DNA of 64,000 nucleotides from Puniceicoccales bacterium Verruco_02 (GCA_001604585.1 LVBW01000032.1:1-64000), one strand, 5' to 3'. Numbered from the stretch's first letter, positions 37,851 to 48,822 are shown. Numbers and translations: made by a program. Notes: a model not told the origin generated them from the letters alone.

Positions 37851-38544
37851 GCTTGGCGCGACTTTCCTCGAAGCGCTGCTTATGGATCAAAGGACTCAAC
37901 ACCTGTTCCCAGATGAGCCTGCATGCTTCATGACAACAGCAGGATTCAGGGTAGCTGATTCCCAATACATTCAATAATTCCAATTGCGTCGAGGAAGCTG
38001 GCTGACAAGGGTCGCTTTTCACGCATCTGCATAGAGCCTCATGCTCTTTGCGTGCCTCGCGGCCAAAGGTCAACCGTGCTTCGCTTTTGTACGGCTCAGG
38101 CATGACATTGAGGATGGCGCAGGCAAGATGCCGCCTTTCTATCTCAGACACCTGATTATCGTCCAGTATGTCATCCACGAGTGCCTTGAGATACGGTAGC
38201 GCCGGTATCGCATTTTCCTCCGCCCTCTCCAGCCAGCTCCTTAAAAGCTCGATTTCCTCATCAGCCAAGACCCCATCGGCGCAGACCGCCCTCAACAGGA
38301 GCAACAGCTCTTTAGCCGTGTGAAGTTTAAGCTGCTTGCCGGTCAATGATACATGTTCGTTCATGACAAGTTCAGCCTTTCTTAGCATACCTTCCAACCG
38401 TTTGATGAACATGTCAAACCTGCCTGCCAATCGTTTTTCACTTGCGTTCGCCAGAGGGCTTTCGGACGACCAAACTCTATGAGCGACAGCTAATGCTTGA
38501 AACGCTTGCATCGCGTATGACGCATTGGCATTGCCCGAGGGCAA
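37840..38544 (-). CDS. Hypothetical protein with TerB-like helical region
   Basis: LLLLLRAVCADGVLADEEIELLRSWLERAEENAIPALPYLKALVDDILDDNQVSEIERRHL. Confidence 0.6.
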   Translation of the reverse strand: MPSGNANASYAMQAFQALAVAHRVWSSESPLANASEKRLAGRFDMFIKRLEGMLRKAELVMNEHVSLTGKQLKLHTAKELLLLLRAVCADGVLADEEIELLRSWLERAEENAIPALPYLKALVDDILDDNQVSEIERRHLACAILNVMPEPYKSEARLTFGREARKEHEALCRCVKSDPCQPASSTQLELLNVLGISYPESCCCHEACRLIWEQVLSPLIHKQRFEESRAKPRL

Positions 38545-38629
38545 AGATTAGGGTTTCTTCCGAACATCAATCTGTGTAGAACAGCCAGTTTGCAAGCCCC
38601 ACGACACCGGGCATGACATCCCTTTCCAT

Positions 38630-40444
38630 ATGACACAACAGCTTCACAAGCGTAACTTCTGCATCATAGCGCACATCGACCACGGCAAGACGACCCTCAG
38701 CGACCGCCTGCTGGAGGCGACCAACGCCGTGCAGAAACGCGACATGAAGGAACAGTTGCTCGACTCGATGGACCTGGAGCGCGAGCGCGGCATCACGATC
38801 AAAAGTCACCCGGTCTGCGTCAAATACACGCACGAGGGGCGGGAGTATGAATTCAACCTCATAGACACCCCCGGCCACGTGGACTTTTCCTACGAAGTCT
38901 CGCGCAGTCTTGCGGCCTGCGAGGGCGCACTTCTGCTTGTGGACGCCGCGCAGGGCGTGGAAGCCCAGACGGTGGCCAACGCTCTTCTGGCCTCCAATCA
39001 GGGCCTTGAGATAATCCCCGTAATAAACAAAATCGACCTTCCCGGCGCGGACGTAGAAGGGGCGCGCCATCAGGTGGAGGAAGTGCTGGCCATCCCGGCC
39101 GACGACGCCATTCTGGCCAGCGGCAAGACGGGCATAGGCGTACCGGACATACTGCGCGCCATAGTGGAAAGGGTGCCCCAGCCGCGCTGGGCGGACTATG
39201 GGGCGGCCAGAGTGCTGATTTTCGACTGCGTTTACGACGCCTACAAGGGCGTAATCTGTTACGTGCGCGTATTCAGCGGCTCCATCAAAGTGGGCGACCA
39301 GATACTGATGATGAGCGACGGGGCGCGCACCGAGGTCAAGGAAGTGGGCCGCTTCGCCCCGCGCATGACCCCGGACAGCATACTGGAAGCTGGCGATGTA
39401 GGCTACATCACCACCTCCATCAAAGATCTGGCCGAGGTGAAAATCGGCGACACCATCACCCTGCTCTCCAACCCGGCCAAGGACATGCTTCCAGGCTACA
39501 AGGAAGTGCGCCCGATGGTGTTTGCAGGCATCTACCCAATCGACACCTCCGACTACGAGAAGCTCAAGGTCAGCATGGCCAAGCTGCGCCTCAACGACGC
39601 GGCCTTCACCTACACGGCGGAAAACTCCGTTGCTCTCGGCTTCGGCTTCCGCTGCGGCTTCCTCGGCCTCTTGCACATGGAGATAGTGATGGAGCGCATC
39701 CGGCGCGAGTACGACCTGGACATCATATCCACCTACCCGAGCGTGGTTTACAAGGTGGTGCTTACCGACGGGCGCCAGATAGAGGTCGATAACCCCGTCA
39801 ACCTGCCAGACCCCAGCACGATAGAGACAATTAGCGAGCCTACCATCGAGGCCAGCCTGCACATCCCCGTCACGGCCATTGGCGACATCCTGAGCCTTGT
39901 CATGGAAAAGCGCGGCATCTGCGGGCGCACCGAGAACATCGACGCGCACCGCGTCATCCTGCACGTAACCCTGCCGCTGAACGAAATACTCGTCGATTTC
40001 AACGACAGGCTCAAGTCCATCACCAAGGGCTACGGCTCCATGGACTACGAGCTTTCCGAATACGTGCAGAGCAAGCTCGTAAGGCTCGAGATTATGGTCA
40101 ACGGCGACGCCGTGGACGCCTTCTCATCCATCGTGCACGAGGACCGCGCCGTGTCGCGCGGGCGCCAACTCTGCGAAAAGCTCAAAGAAATCCTGCCCAA
40201 GCAGATGTACAAGGTGGCCATCCAAGCGGCAATCGGGGCAAAAGTCATAGCCCGCGAAACCATCAGCGCCCTGCGAAAGGACGTGACGGCCAAGTGCTAC
40301 GGCGGCGACATTACGCGCAAAAGAAAGCTCCTAGAAAAGCAGAAAGAAGGCAAAAAGCGCATGAAGCAGATAGGCAAGGTGTCGATCCCGCAGGAAGCCT
40401 TCGTGGACATTTTGAAAACATCTTCCGGCGGGTCTAACAACTGA
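38630..40444 (+). CDS. lepA: Elongation factor 4
   Basis: KRNFCIIAHIDHGKTTLSDRLLEATNAV; DSMDLERERGITIKSHPV; LepA C-terminal domain. Confidence 0.96.
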   Translation: MTQQLHKRNFCIIAHIDHGKTTLSDRLLEATNAVQKRDMKEQLLDSMDLERERGITIKSHPVCVKYTHEGREYEFNLIDTPGHVDFSYEVSRSLAACEGALLLVDAAQGVEAQTVANALLASNQGLEIIPVINKIDLPGADVEGARHQVEEVLAIPADDAILASGKTGIGVPDILRAIVERVPQPRWADYGAARVLIFDCVYDAYKGVICYVRVFSGSIKVGDQILMMSDGARTEVKEVGRFAPRMTPDSILEAGDVGYITTSIKDLAEVKIGDTITLLSNPAKDMLPGYKEVRPMVFAGIYPIDTSDYEKLKVSMAKLRLNDAAFTYTAENSVALGFGFRCGFLGLLHMEIVMERIRREYDLDIISTYPSVVYKVVLTDGRQIEVDNPVNLPDPSTIETISEPTIEASLHIPVTAIGDILSLVMEKRGICGRTENIDAHRVILHVTLPLNEILVDFNDRLKSITKGYGSMDYELSEYVQSKLVRLEIMVNGDAVDAFSSIVHEDRAVSRGRQLCEKLKEILPKQMYKVAIQAAIGAKVIARETISALRKDVTAKCYGGDITRKRKLLEKQKEGKKRMKQIGKVSIPQEAFVDILKTSSGGSNN

Positions 40445-40449
40445 GTGCC

Positions 40450-41526
40450 CTAAATACCTTTGCGACTGCGACCAATGCCGTCCGCAGCCAGCATCGCGGC
40501 CAACACCTTCTCGGGTGTGATTGTGCCCGCCTCGTGGTGAATGTACTCACCGGGGGCGCAGGCCTTGCGCGCAGCCTTCATCAGCTCCTCCTCGCCTGCG
40601 TCGCCAAGGCCGAGGCCGGCAAGCGTAGTCGGCAGGCCCAGAGCCTCGCAGAAGCTGAACACCGTTTCGCTTTCCGCCGGGTCGGCATCGGTCAGTTGCA
40701 GGCCGGACAATACGCCGAAGGCCACCTTTTCTCCGTGGAAATAGGCGTGCGTCTGTTCAAGGGCGGTCAGGCCGTTGTGTATGGAATGGGAGCTGGCAAG
40801 GCCGCCGCTTTCAAAGCCGACGCCGCTTAACAGAATGTTGGCCTCCACTATGTGCTCCAGCGCCGGGGTGACTATGTGGCGCTCTGCCGCCACCTTTGCC
40901 GCCGGACCGTATTTCAGAAGCGTGTCAAAGCAGAGCCTTGCCAGCGCCAGTCCGGTCATCGTGCCAAGGCCGCCGCACTCGTTCTGCGAATGCGTGGTGG
41001 AGCAGGAGCGGGCCTCGAACCATGTGGACAAGGCATCGCCCATGCCTGCGACAAGGAAGCGCGCCGGGGCCTGCGCAATTACCAGAGTGTCCACAAGGAC
41101 CAGCGCCGGGTTGCCCTTCTGGTAATACACGCGCTCGAACTCCCCTTGCTGCGAATATAGCACCGCGCAGCCGCTGCACGGGGCGTCTGTGGAGGCGATC
41201 GTGGGGACGATGATAACGGGGATCCCTGCCCTGTCGGCGGCGATCTTGGCGGCGTCGATGGCCTTGCCCCCGCCCATGCCAACGAGCACATCGGCCCCGT
41301 TTTCCGCAATGGCGGCGCTTATGCGGGAGACTTCCGCCTCGCAGCATTCCCCGCCAAAGGGGCAAATGGGAAGCTCAAGGCCGGGATAATGCCCAAGTAT
41401 GCGCCGCCCCGAGGGCGAGGCAAGGAGCAGGCCCTTCCGCCCAAGGCGGGAGATGAACGATGGAAGCTCAGCAAGCGCAGCACTGCCCTGCACATAGGTT
41501 CCGGGAAACTGGATTCGGTTGAGCAT
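40450..41526 (-). CDS. gldA: Glycerol dehydrogenase-like iron-containing alcohol dehydrogenase
   Basis: DVLVGMGGGKAIDAAKIAADRAGIPVIIVPTIASTDAPCS; LVAGMGDALSTWFEA. Confidence 0.88.
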   Translation of the reverse strand: MLNRIQFPGTYVQGSAALAELPSFISRLGRKGLLLASPSGRRILGHYPGLELPICPFGGECCEAEVSRISAAIAENGADVLVGMGGGKAIDAAKIAADRAGIPVIIVPTIASTDAPCSGCAVLYSQQGEFERVYYQKGNPALVLVDTLVIAQAPARFLVAGMGDALSTWFEARSCSTTHSQNECGGLGTMTGLALARLCFDTLLKYGPAAKVAAERHIVTPALEHIVEANILLSGVGFESGGLASSHSIHNGLTALEQTHAYFHGEKVAFGVLSGLQLTDADPAESETVFSFCEALGLPTTLAGLGLGDAGEEELMKAARKACAPGEYIHHEAGTITPEKVLAAMLAADGIGRSRKGI

Positions 41527-41589
41527 GGGCAGAACATACCCAAATGAGACTCCCTACGCAACCTCAATACCAGTCCCGTGCATGCACAA

Positions 41590-42792
41590 TCAACCCCCAC
41601 CAAATGGAAGCTCCTGCTGTTCGTCAACAGGCTTGGGACGCGGCCTGCTCATGATGTTCAACAAATCGAAAGCGGCATACAGGCGATTCCGTTTCTGACC
41701 CGAAAACTCCCTCAGAAGACCCTTCTTCTGCCAGAATTCCACAGCTTTTTGAGCTGTAAGGTAACTGATTGCGTTCCTTTCCGCATACTTGGAAATGGAA
41801 ACCACAGGATTAGCGAATATACGTTCCAGCATTCTCGCGGCCTCTCCGGGGATACGCTTGCCATCCTTAGCCACCGATTCCCAATGCCTGTGCTGTGCCA
41901 ACATCCAGTTGGTGTCATCTATCGCAAAGCGTGCCTGCTGACGTACTCCGCGCAGGAAATACTCCACCCACTCGCGCCAAGCGCCATGCCTGCTCACGTT
42001 CATGAGCAGGCGATAGTATTCACCCCGGGTATCATCGAAGAAGCCGGAAAGGTAGAGCAGAGGCAGAGACAGGCATCCTGAACTACACAAATACAGGGTA
42101 ATTAGAAGGCGGCCAATTCTGCCATTGCCATCCAGAAAGGGATGGATGGTCTCGAACTGGTAATGCATCAGGGCAGCCTTGATCAAGGGCGGCTCTCTTG
42201 ATGGAGCATTTACATACTTTTCCCACTCACCAAGAGCCGGCCCGATGTCCTCCCATTGCGGAGGGACAAAGCTGGCCTCAGCAAGTGAACAGCCTTGAGG
42301 GCCGATCCAGTTCTGGCTGCGTCGAAACTCACCTGGAGCTTTCGTGGACTCTCCACCACGAACATTTTTCAATAGCACTGCATGAAGCTCCCGTATAAGT
42401 CTCGTGCTGATGGGAATCTCCTTCATACGGGCAAGCCCAATGTCCATCGCTCGAACGTAGTTGGCCACTTCCAACGCTCCTTGCCGGGGGTCGATTGCCG
42501 AATCTTCTTCGAGGACGGCAAGCTCTTGCATATCAGCATGAGTGTCTTCGATGCGGGAACTGAGGATAGCCTCCCTCTTCAAGTATGGTCGGATAAGCAG
42601 GTGAGGATTGGGAAGCAACTGACCGGCACCAGACAACTCCGACATGGCCCGATCTGCTTCAGACAGCAAATTGACCAGTTCCCAATTTAGGTCGATCTTG
42701 GGCGGCAAAGAGTTGGGAAGGTATGCGTAATATCCCTCCAAGGTTTTGCGGCAATGCCCCGCGCTCGTGCTTTTGAAATCTTCAGGCTTCAT
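41590..42792 (-). CDS. Fic/DOC family protein
   Basis: FETIHPFLDGNGRIGRLLITLYL (HPFxxGNGRxxR); N-term EAILSSRIEDTHADMQEL; C-term wHTH. Confidence 0.93.
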   Translation of the reverse strand: MKPEDFKSTSAGHCRKTLEGYYAYLPNSLPPKIDLNWELVNLLSEADRAMSELSGAGQLLPNPHLLIRPYLKREAILSSRIEDTHADMQELAVLEEDSAIDPRQGALEVANYVRAMDIGLARMKEIPISTRLIRELHAVLLKNVRGGESTKAPGEFRRSQNWIGPQGCSLAEASFVPPQWEDIGPALGEWEKYVNAPSREPPLIKAALMHYQFETIHPFLDGNGRIGRLLITLYLCSSGCLSLPLLYLSGFFDDTRGEYYRLLMNVSRHGAWREWVEYFLRGVRQQARFAIDDTNWMLAQHRHWESVAKDGKRIPGEAARMLERIFANPVVSISKYAERNAISYLTAQKAVEFWQKKGLLREFSGQKRNRLYAAFDLLNIMSRPRPKPVDEQQELPFGGG

Positions 42793-42932
42793 GTTTCAAT
42801 CAACTGCTTATTTATGAAATAGGATGCTGCCTTATTTTGCCGAACTCAAATTTAATAAAATAAGAACCGCGCTTGTTATGCTTTGAGTAAACAGACCTGC
42901 TCTTTCGCAGTCTTCTCCCCTACAGAAACAAC

Positions 42933-42965
42933 AAAAAAGCCCCGGCCATTTCTGACCGGGGCTTT
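42933..42965 (-). terminator. rpsA terminator
   Basis: AAAAAAGCCCCGG-ccatttctga-CCGGGGCTTT. Confidence 0.75.
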
Positions 42966-43009
42966 GCTTGCCTGTATCCCTGCGCTCTTCGCGCCTTGGC
43001 TGGGGATAA

Positions 43010-44671
43010 CTAGCGGGTGGCTTCGTCGAGGATGTCGCCGAGGCTTGTCAGTTCGTCGCCGCGAAGGCTGTCGTACTGGGCCGTTTCGGCGGCGAGCTGG
43101 GCGTCGTCGTAGTGAGCGGCCTTGATCGAGAGGCCGATGCGGCGCTCGTCGCGGTCGATCTTGATGACGCGGGCTGTCACGTCCTGACCCACCTTGAGCA
43201 CGTCCTTGATCTTCTCGACGTGATCTTCGGATACCTGCGAGATGTGAACAAGGCCGTCGATGCCATGCTCCAGCTCAACAAAGGCGCCGTAGCTCGTAAG
43301 CTTGGAGATCTTGCCCTTGACTACGTCGCCAATCTTGTAGTGACGCTCCATCTCGCTCCAGGGGTCGAGCATCAGCTGCTTCATGCCCAAGGAGATGCGC
43401 TGGTTGGAGCTGTCCACGTCGAGAACGACCGCGTCCACCTCGTCGCCCTTCTTGACGGCTTCGGAGGGGTGGTTGATCTTGCGCGTCCAGCTCATGTCGG
43501 AGACGTGCACCATGCCGTCGATACCCTCTTCGAGTTCGACGAATGCGCCGTAACTAGTCAGGTTGCGCACCTTGCCGCGGACGCGGGCGCCCACAGGGTA
43601 GTTGTGGCGGACCATGTCCCAGGGGTTCGGCTCGACCTGACGGATGGAGAGGGAAATCTTCTGCTCCTCGCGGTTGATGCCCAGGACCATCGCCTCGATG
43701 TCGTCGCCCACCTTGAGCAGCTCGCTGGGCTTGCCAACGCGCTTTGTCCAGGAAAGCTCGGTGATGTGCACAAGGCCCTCGACACCCTGTTCCAGCTCGA
43801 CGAATGCGCCGTAGGGAACGAGGTTGACAACCTTGCCACGCACGCGGGCACCCACGGGGTAACGGTTTTCGATGCCGTCCCATGGGTTGGAAAGAGTCTG
43901 CTTGAGGCCGAGCGACACGCGTTCGCGCTCGCGGTCCACTTCGAGGATCATCACGTCGATCTCTTCGGAGACCTTCAGCAGTTCGCTCGGGTGGCTTATG
44001 CGGCCCCAGCTCATGTCGGTGATGTGGAGAAGACCGTCGAGACCGTCCAAGTCGATGAACGCACCGTAGTCGGTGATGTTCTTGACCGTGCCGCGGCGCA
44101 CGTCGCCGGGCTTGATCTCGTCGAGCAGGCGGCGGCGCTTGTCGCGGCGCTGTTCCTCGATCAGCTCGCGGCGCGAGATGACGATGTTCTTGCGCTCAAG
44201 GTTGATCTTGAGGACCTTGAAGTCGTAGGTCTGGCCGAGGTACTGGTCCAGATTCTTCGGGGGCTGGATGTCGATCTGCGAGGCGGGCAGGAAGCTGTCC
44301 ACGCCGATGTTGACGATCAGGCCGCCCTTGACCTTGGCCTTCACGCGGCCGGAGACAATGCTGCCCTCTTCGCACTTGGAAAGGATGTTCTCCCAGTTCT
44401 TCTTCTGCTGGGCCTTGTCGTAGGAAACGATGGGATTGCCGTCGCGGTCTTCGAGCTTTTCGAGGAACACCTCGATCTCGGAACCGACCTGAAGTTCGCC
44501 TAGGTCAATGAACTCGTGGCCGGGCACTATGCCCTCGGCCTTGGCCCCGATGTCGAGAACGACTTCGTTTTCACGGATTTCCGTGATGGTGCCCTTGATG
44601 ATCTTGCCCTCTACGAGGTTCTCGAACTGGCTCTGCGCCAGCAATTCTTCCATTATGGAGGAATAAGCCAT
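43010..44671 (-). CDS. rpsA: 30S ribosomal protein S1
   Basis: Repeated S1 domains (ARVRGKVVNLVPYGAFVELEQGVEGLVHITELSW...). Confidence 0.96.
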   Translation of the reverse strand: MAYSSIMEELLAQSQFENLVEGKIIKGTITEIRENEVVLDIGAKAEGIVPGHEFIDLGELQVGSEIEVFLEKLEDRDGNPIVSYDKAQQKKNWENILSKCEEGSIVSGRVKAKVKGGLIVNIGVDSFLPASQIDIQPPKNLDQYLGQTYDFKVLKINLERKNIVISRRELIEEQRRDKRRRLLDEIKPGDVRRGTVKNITDYGAFIDLDGLDGLLHITDMSWGRISHPSELLKVSEEIDVMILEVDRERERVSLGLKQTLSNPWDGIENRYPVGARVRGKVVNLVPYGAFVELEQGVEGLVHITELSWTKRVGKPSELLKVGDDIEAMVLGINREEQKISLSIRQVEPNPWDMVRHNYPVGARVRGKVRNLTSYGAFVELEEGIDGMVHVSDMSWTRKINHPSEAVKKGDEVDAVVLDVDSSNQRISLGMKQLMLDPWSEMERHYKIGDVVKGKISKLTSYGAFVELEHGIDGLVHISQVSEDHVEKIKDVLKVGQDVTARVIKIDRDERRIGLSIKAAHYDDAQLAAETAQYDSLRGDELTSLGDILDEATR

Positions 44672-44995
44672 TTGTATCTTTCTAATCACGCAAGCCCGTC
44701 AAAGCCGCCACGCCGACGCCGAAACATTCGGCCATCCAGTAAGCGAGGCAACCCCGCCGGGGTTGAGGTTTGGTTGTTTTGTTTGTCGTTATTGACCACA
44801 CAAGACCCTGAAGCCCAATTCCTTGCAAATGCACAAGGAAGGCCGCGGCCGATGTGCGGAGTTGAAAGGTGGAAATCTGGCACAAAGCGAAAAACCCGGC
44901 AAGCGCAAACACCAGCGTTTGCCCATGTGTCCGGGGTAGAAAAAAATGATTGCCGGAGGCGTATGCGCGTGCTTTCCTCTACCGCTCTGGAATAC

Positions 44996-45071
44996 GCCAC
45001 CCTAGCTCAGTTGGTAGAGCGGCTCATTCGTAATGAGCAGGTCATCGGTTCAAGCCCGATGGGTGGCTCCA
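44996..45071 (+). tRNA. tRNA-Thr(CGT)
   Basis: GCCACCC TA GCTCAGTTGGTAGAGC; CTCAT tCGTaat loop; GGTTCAAGCCC; GGGTGGC T CCA. Confidence 0.93.
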
Positions 45072-45292
45072 GCTTCTCCCGATTGGTCCCCGGCCAAGAC
45101 ATGGGAACTGGGAAGGCAATTGTGTTCATTTCGGCATTGCTTTGCCCTATTGGGCAAGGACGCGGCACCTCACTTATCCGCAATGCTTAAAACAGGCACC
45201 ATGCCTTGCGCGGAAGCGGCAAATCCGCTAGTTAGTGACTGACTGTTTATCCGCCCCCAAAGAACGCAGGACACTTACCATAGACCAACATC

Positions 45293-47257
45293 ATGTCAAT
45301 TGAAGCTATCCGCAAGGCAGGCGCCGAAGGCAAACTGCTCCCTTCCACTCTCAGCAACCTTGACGCCTGGCTTGGCGCGGGCTTTCTGCCCAAGTGGGCG
45401 CTCGCCAGCATCGACGAACTGGTGAACTCCGGCAACTGGGCCGAGCTGGACAACCGCTTCTTCAGGACAATCGCCTTCGGCACGGGCGGGATGCGCGACC
45501 GCACGATCGCCGCCAGCCCCACCAAGGCAGAGCTTGGCACCCTGTCCGAACTGGGCACCCCGGAACACGCCGCCGTGGGCAGCACGATGTTGAACGACTT
45601 CAACATCATACGCGCCGCGATCGGCCTGTACCGTTACAGCGCTGCCTACCTCAAGGATAAGATGGGCCGCGAAGAGCAGCCCCGCCTCGTAATCGCCCAC
45701 GACGTGCGGCACTTTTCCAAGCACTTTGCAGAGCTTGCCGCGGCGACCTTCGTCAAGCTCGGCGGCTCGGCCTTCATTTTCGACGGCCCGCGCTCCACCC
45801 CCCAGCTCTCCTTCAGCGTGCGCTACCTCAAGGCCACCTGCGGGGTAGTCATCACGGCCTCGCACAACCCCCCGGCTTACAACGGCTTCAAGGCCTACTT
45901 CGAGGACGGCGGACAGGTTGTGTCCCCCGCCGCAGAGGGCATCATAGACGAGGTGAACGCCGTTGACCTATCGAGTCTTGCCAAGTTCATGCAAAAGGAC
46001 ATGAGCCGCGTGGTCACCCTGCCCCCAGCGGCCGACGAGGCCTACATGGAAGCCCTGCGCGAGAACTTTACCGACACGGACTTGATAGCAAGAGCCGCGC
46101 CCAAGGTGGTCTTCACTGCGATCCACGGCACGGGCGCCGTTGGAACTCCCGCGGTCCTGCGCGCGGCAGGTGTTGAAGTAATCACCGTGGACGAGCAGAT
46201 GGTCATGGACCCGCGCTTCCCCACAGTCAAAAGCCCCAACCCCGAGGAGGGCGAGGCCCTTTCGATGGGTGTCGCGCTGGCTGAAAAAGTGGGCGCGGAC
46301 TGCGTTCTGGCCACCGATCCGGACGCCGACCGCATGGGCGTCGCCATTCGCGGGCACGACGGAAAGCTCAAGCTAATAACGGGCAACACCATCGGCTCGA
46401 TGATGGCCGAGTACCGCATACGCGCCCTCAAGGCCAAGGGCTGGCTGCCCGAAGAGGGCACGCCAAGCGCCTGCCTCATAAAGACCTTCGTGACGACGCC
46501 GCTTCAGGCCGACATCGCAAGGGCGCACGGCCTCAAGGTCATAGACACGCTGACAGGCTTCAAATTCATCGGCGACAAGCTTAACCAGTACGAGCAGACC
46601 CTGGCCAGCGAACTGCTGGAGGAGGACGGCCTAGTGCTCGACTACGACAAGTGCAGCCCGGATACGCGCCGCGACCTGCTCTTGAAGTACAGCACCTTCT
46701 ACGTATTCGGCGGCGAGGAAAGCTACGGCTACCTGGCCACCGACCGCGTCCGCGACAAGGACGCCAACGCCGCCGCGCTCGTCTTCTGCGAAATGGCCGC
46801 CGCGCTAAAGGCCGAGGGCCGCAGCCTTCAGGACTTTATCGACGAAATTTACTCAACTTACGGCTACTACAAAGAGGAGTTGCTCAACATCTACTACGAG
46901 GGGGCTAGCGGTTCGCAGAAGATTGCTAACATCCTCAAGAGCTACCGCGCCAACCCGCCCACCGAAATCGGCGGCAAGAAGGTGCTGGAGTTCAAGGACT
47001 TTGGAGTAAAGACCTTCAAGGACGCCGACGGGGTGGAGATTCCCAAGCAGGACTTCTACTTCGTCGAGCTTGAGGGCGGCTACTGCTACGCGGTGCGCGG
47101 CTCGGGCACGGAGCCGAAGATCAAGTTTTACTTCTTCGGCAAGGAGGCAGTGGAGTCCAAGGCGGACCTCGACCGCGCCGCCAAGGCGGTCAGCGGCGTT
47201 ATGGCCGGCCTCAAGGCTGCCGTGGACAAGGACGCCCGCGCAAGAGCAGAGGCATAG
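45293..47257 (+). CDS. Phosphoglucomutase/phosphomannomutase
   Basis: FGTGGMRDRTIAASPT; GVVITASHNPPAYNGFKAYFEDGGQ; ATDPDADRMGVAI. Confidence 0.94.
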   Translation: MSIEAIRKAGAEGKLLPSTLSNLDAWLGAGFLPKWALASIDELVNSGNWAELDNRFFRTIAFGTGGMRDRTIAASPTKAELGTLSELGTPEHAAVGSTMLNDFNIIRAAIGLYRYSAAYLKDKMGREEQPRLVIAHDVRHFSKHFAELAAATFVKLGGSAFIFDGPRSTPQLSFSVRYLKATCGVVITASHNPPAYNGFKAYFEDGGQVVSPAAEGIIDEVNAVDLSSLAKFMQKDMSRVVTLPPAADEAYMEALRENFTDTDLIARAAPKVVFTAIHGTGAVGTPAVLRAAGVEVITVDEQMVMDPRFPTVKSPNPEEGEALSMGVALAEKVGADCVLATDPDADRMGVAIRGHDGKLKLITGNTIGSMMAEYRIRALKAKGWLPEEGTPSACLIKTFVTTPLQADIARAHGLKVIDTLTGFKFIGDKLNQYEQTLASELLEEDGLVLDYDKCSPDTRRDLLLKYSTFYVFGGEESYGYLATDRVRDKDANAAALVFCEMAAALKAEGRSLQDFIDEIYSTYGYYKEELLNIYYEGASGSQKIANILKSYRANPPTEIGGKKVLEFKDFGVKTFKDADGVEIPKQDFYFVELEGGYCYAVRGSGTEPKIKFYFFGKEAVESKADLDRAAKAVSGVMAGLKAAVDKDARARAEA

Positions 47258-47284
47258 AACGTATCGGCCACATTCTGCACCAAC

Positions 47285-47320
47285 AAGCCGCCATCTGCCT
47301 TCAAAGGCGGTGGCGGCTTT
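47285..47320 (+). terminator. Terminator-like hairpin
   Basis: AAGCCGCC ... GGCGGCTTT. Confidence 0.65.
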
Positions 47321-47585
47321 GTCGTGCGCCATCGCGGCTCGTGTGCACTTTGCCCTTACATAAGTAAGCGAATACATGTGGGCTGCCCGTATCGGACGCC
47401 TCGCATATGCGTCCGATATGTCCGTAACATCTTGGCAGTATTGCAGGTAGCTACGGCGGCCCGCATAGCGCGATCTTCTGTCAAGTACGCGCCATCTGCA
47501 TTCCTTGGAGATGGCCGCGCGAGTGCAAGGCAAAGCCAATGCCGCATTTCTACTCCTCCATGTCCTGATGCCACACTTGAAAAAG

Positions 47586-47663
47586 TGGCATCCCGTAGCG
47601 GATTCGAACCGCTGTCGCCAGGATGAAAACCTGGTGTCCTAGGCCGGGCTAGACGAACGGGAC
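47586..47663 (-). tRNA. tRNA-Glu(TTC)
   Basis: Reverse complement gtcccgttcgtctagcccggcctaggacaCCAGGttTTCatCCTGGcgacagcGGTTCGAATCCgctacgggatgCCA. Confidence 0.93.
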
Positions 47664-47843
47664 ATGCCTTGGAAAGTTGGCCAAACTAGCCATTTGCCCC
47701 CGCTCTGCAAGAAGAAATGTATCCGATGACAGAAAAATCGTACACGCCCTTATCAGAAACGCTGATATGGCATGAACCGTTCCTAATCTGGTTGCCAATT
47801 TCCCGCTTCCTGCCCACAGTTTTTGCCCACAACCCGACAAACC

Positions 47844-48761
47844 ATGCCAGCACTAAGTGCAAACCAGATAGAGGAAGCCCTGCCCAGCCAAGCCCTGCTC
47901 CGCGTCCCGGAGCTGCCTTACCGCAAGGTGGGATCGGGCAAGGTCCGCGAGATTTACGACGTTGGCCAGTATCTTCTGCTCATCGCGACAGACCGCATCA
48001 GCGCCTTCGACGTAGTGATGCCCAACGGCGTACCCGGCAAGGGCATACTGCTGACCCAGATCGCGCGCTACTGGTTCGAGCGCACCGCCAGCTGGCTGCC
48101 CAACCAACTCCCCGACAACTACGACGCCAGGCTCGAAGAGGTGCTAGGCGAGAACGCATGGCTGGCCCCGCGCTGCACCCTTGCAAAGAAGCTGCGCCCT
48201 CTGCCCGTGGAGGCCATCGTGCGCGGCTACCTGTCCGGCAGCGGCTGGAAGGAATACAAAACAACAGGCAAGCTCTTCGGTCAGGATGTGCCAGCGGGCC
48301 TAGTCGAAAGCGACAAGCTGCCCCGGCCATACTTTACGCCCACGAGCAAGGCCACCGCCGGACACGACGAGCCGATGAGCCTCGAGGAGTGCGAGGAGCT
48401 GCTTACGCCCGGTATTTACCAGCAGGTGCTCGACGCCAGCATGAAGCTCTATGAGATCGGCCACAGCCGCGCAGCCGAGGCTGGCATGATACTGGCGGAC
48501 ACAAAGTTCGAGTTCGGCTTGGACGAGGCGGGCAAGCTCTACCTCATCGACGAGGCCCTTACGCCCGACAGCTCCCGCTTCTGGCCCGCGAACGAGTACC
48601 GCCCCGGTGGAGCACAGCCAAGCTACGACAAACAGTTCGTGCGCGACTATCTAGAAACCCTAGTATGGGACAAGACTCCGCCCGGCCCCGCCCTGCCCGA
48701 ATCGGTAATCTCCGGCACCCAGGCCCGCTACCTCTCGGCCGCCCGTCAGCTAATTGGTTAA
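47844..48761 (+). CDS. purC: Phosphoribosylaminoimidazole-succinocarboxamide synthase
   Basis: GSGKVREIYDVGQYLLLIATDRISAFDVVMPNGVPGKGILLTQI; DTKFEFGLD. Confidence 0.96.
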   Translation: MPALSANQIEEALPSQALLRVPELPYRKVGSGKVREIYDVGQYLLLIATDRISAFDVVMPNGVPGKGILLTQIARYWFERTASWLPNQLPDNYDARLEEVLGENAWLAPRCTLAKKLRPLPVEAIVRGYLSGSGWKEYKTTGKLFGQDVPAGLVESDKLPRPYFTPTSKATAGHDEPMSLEECEELLTPGIYQQVLDASMKLYEIGHSRAAEAGMILADTKFEFGLDEAGKLYLIDEALTPDSSRFWPANEYRPGGAQPSYDKQFVRDYLETLVWDKTPPGPALPESVISGTQARYLSAARQLIG

Positions 48762-48822
48762 GCGCCTTGGGCTGTTACGCCACTATATGGCCCCGATGCA
48801 GGAACGGGAGCCGAGTAATTGA

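Noticed and set aside
38567-39964. 465-aa ORF antisense to lepA
   Set aside because: Shadow ORF opposite a conserved gene
43112-44503. 463-aa ORF antisense to rpsA
   Set aside because: Shadow ORF mirroring the repeated S1 domains
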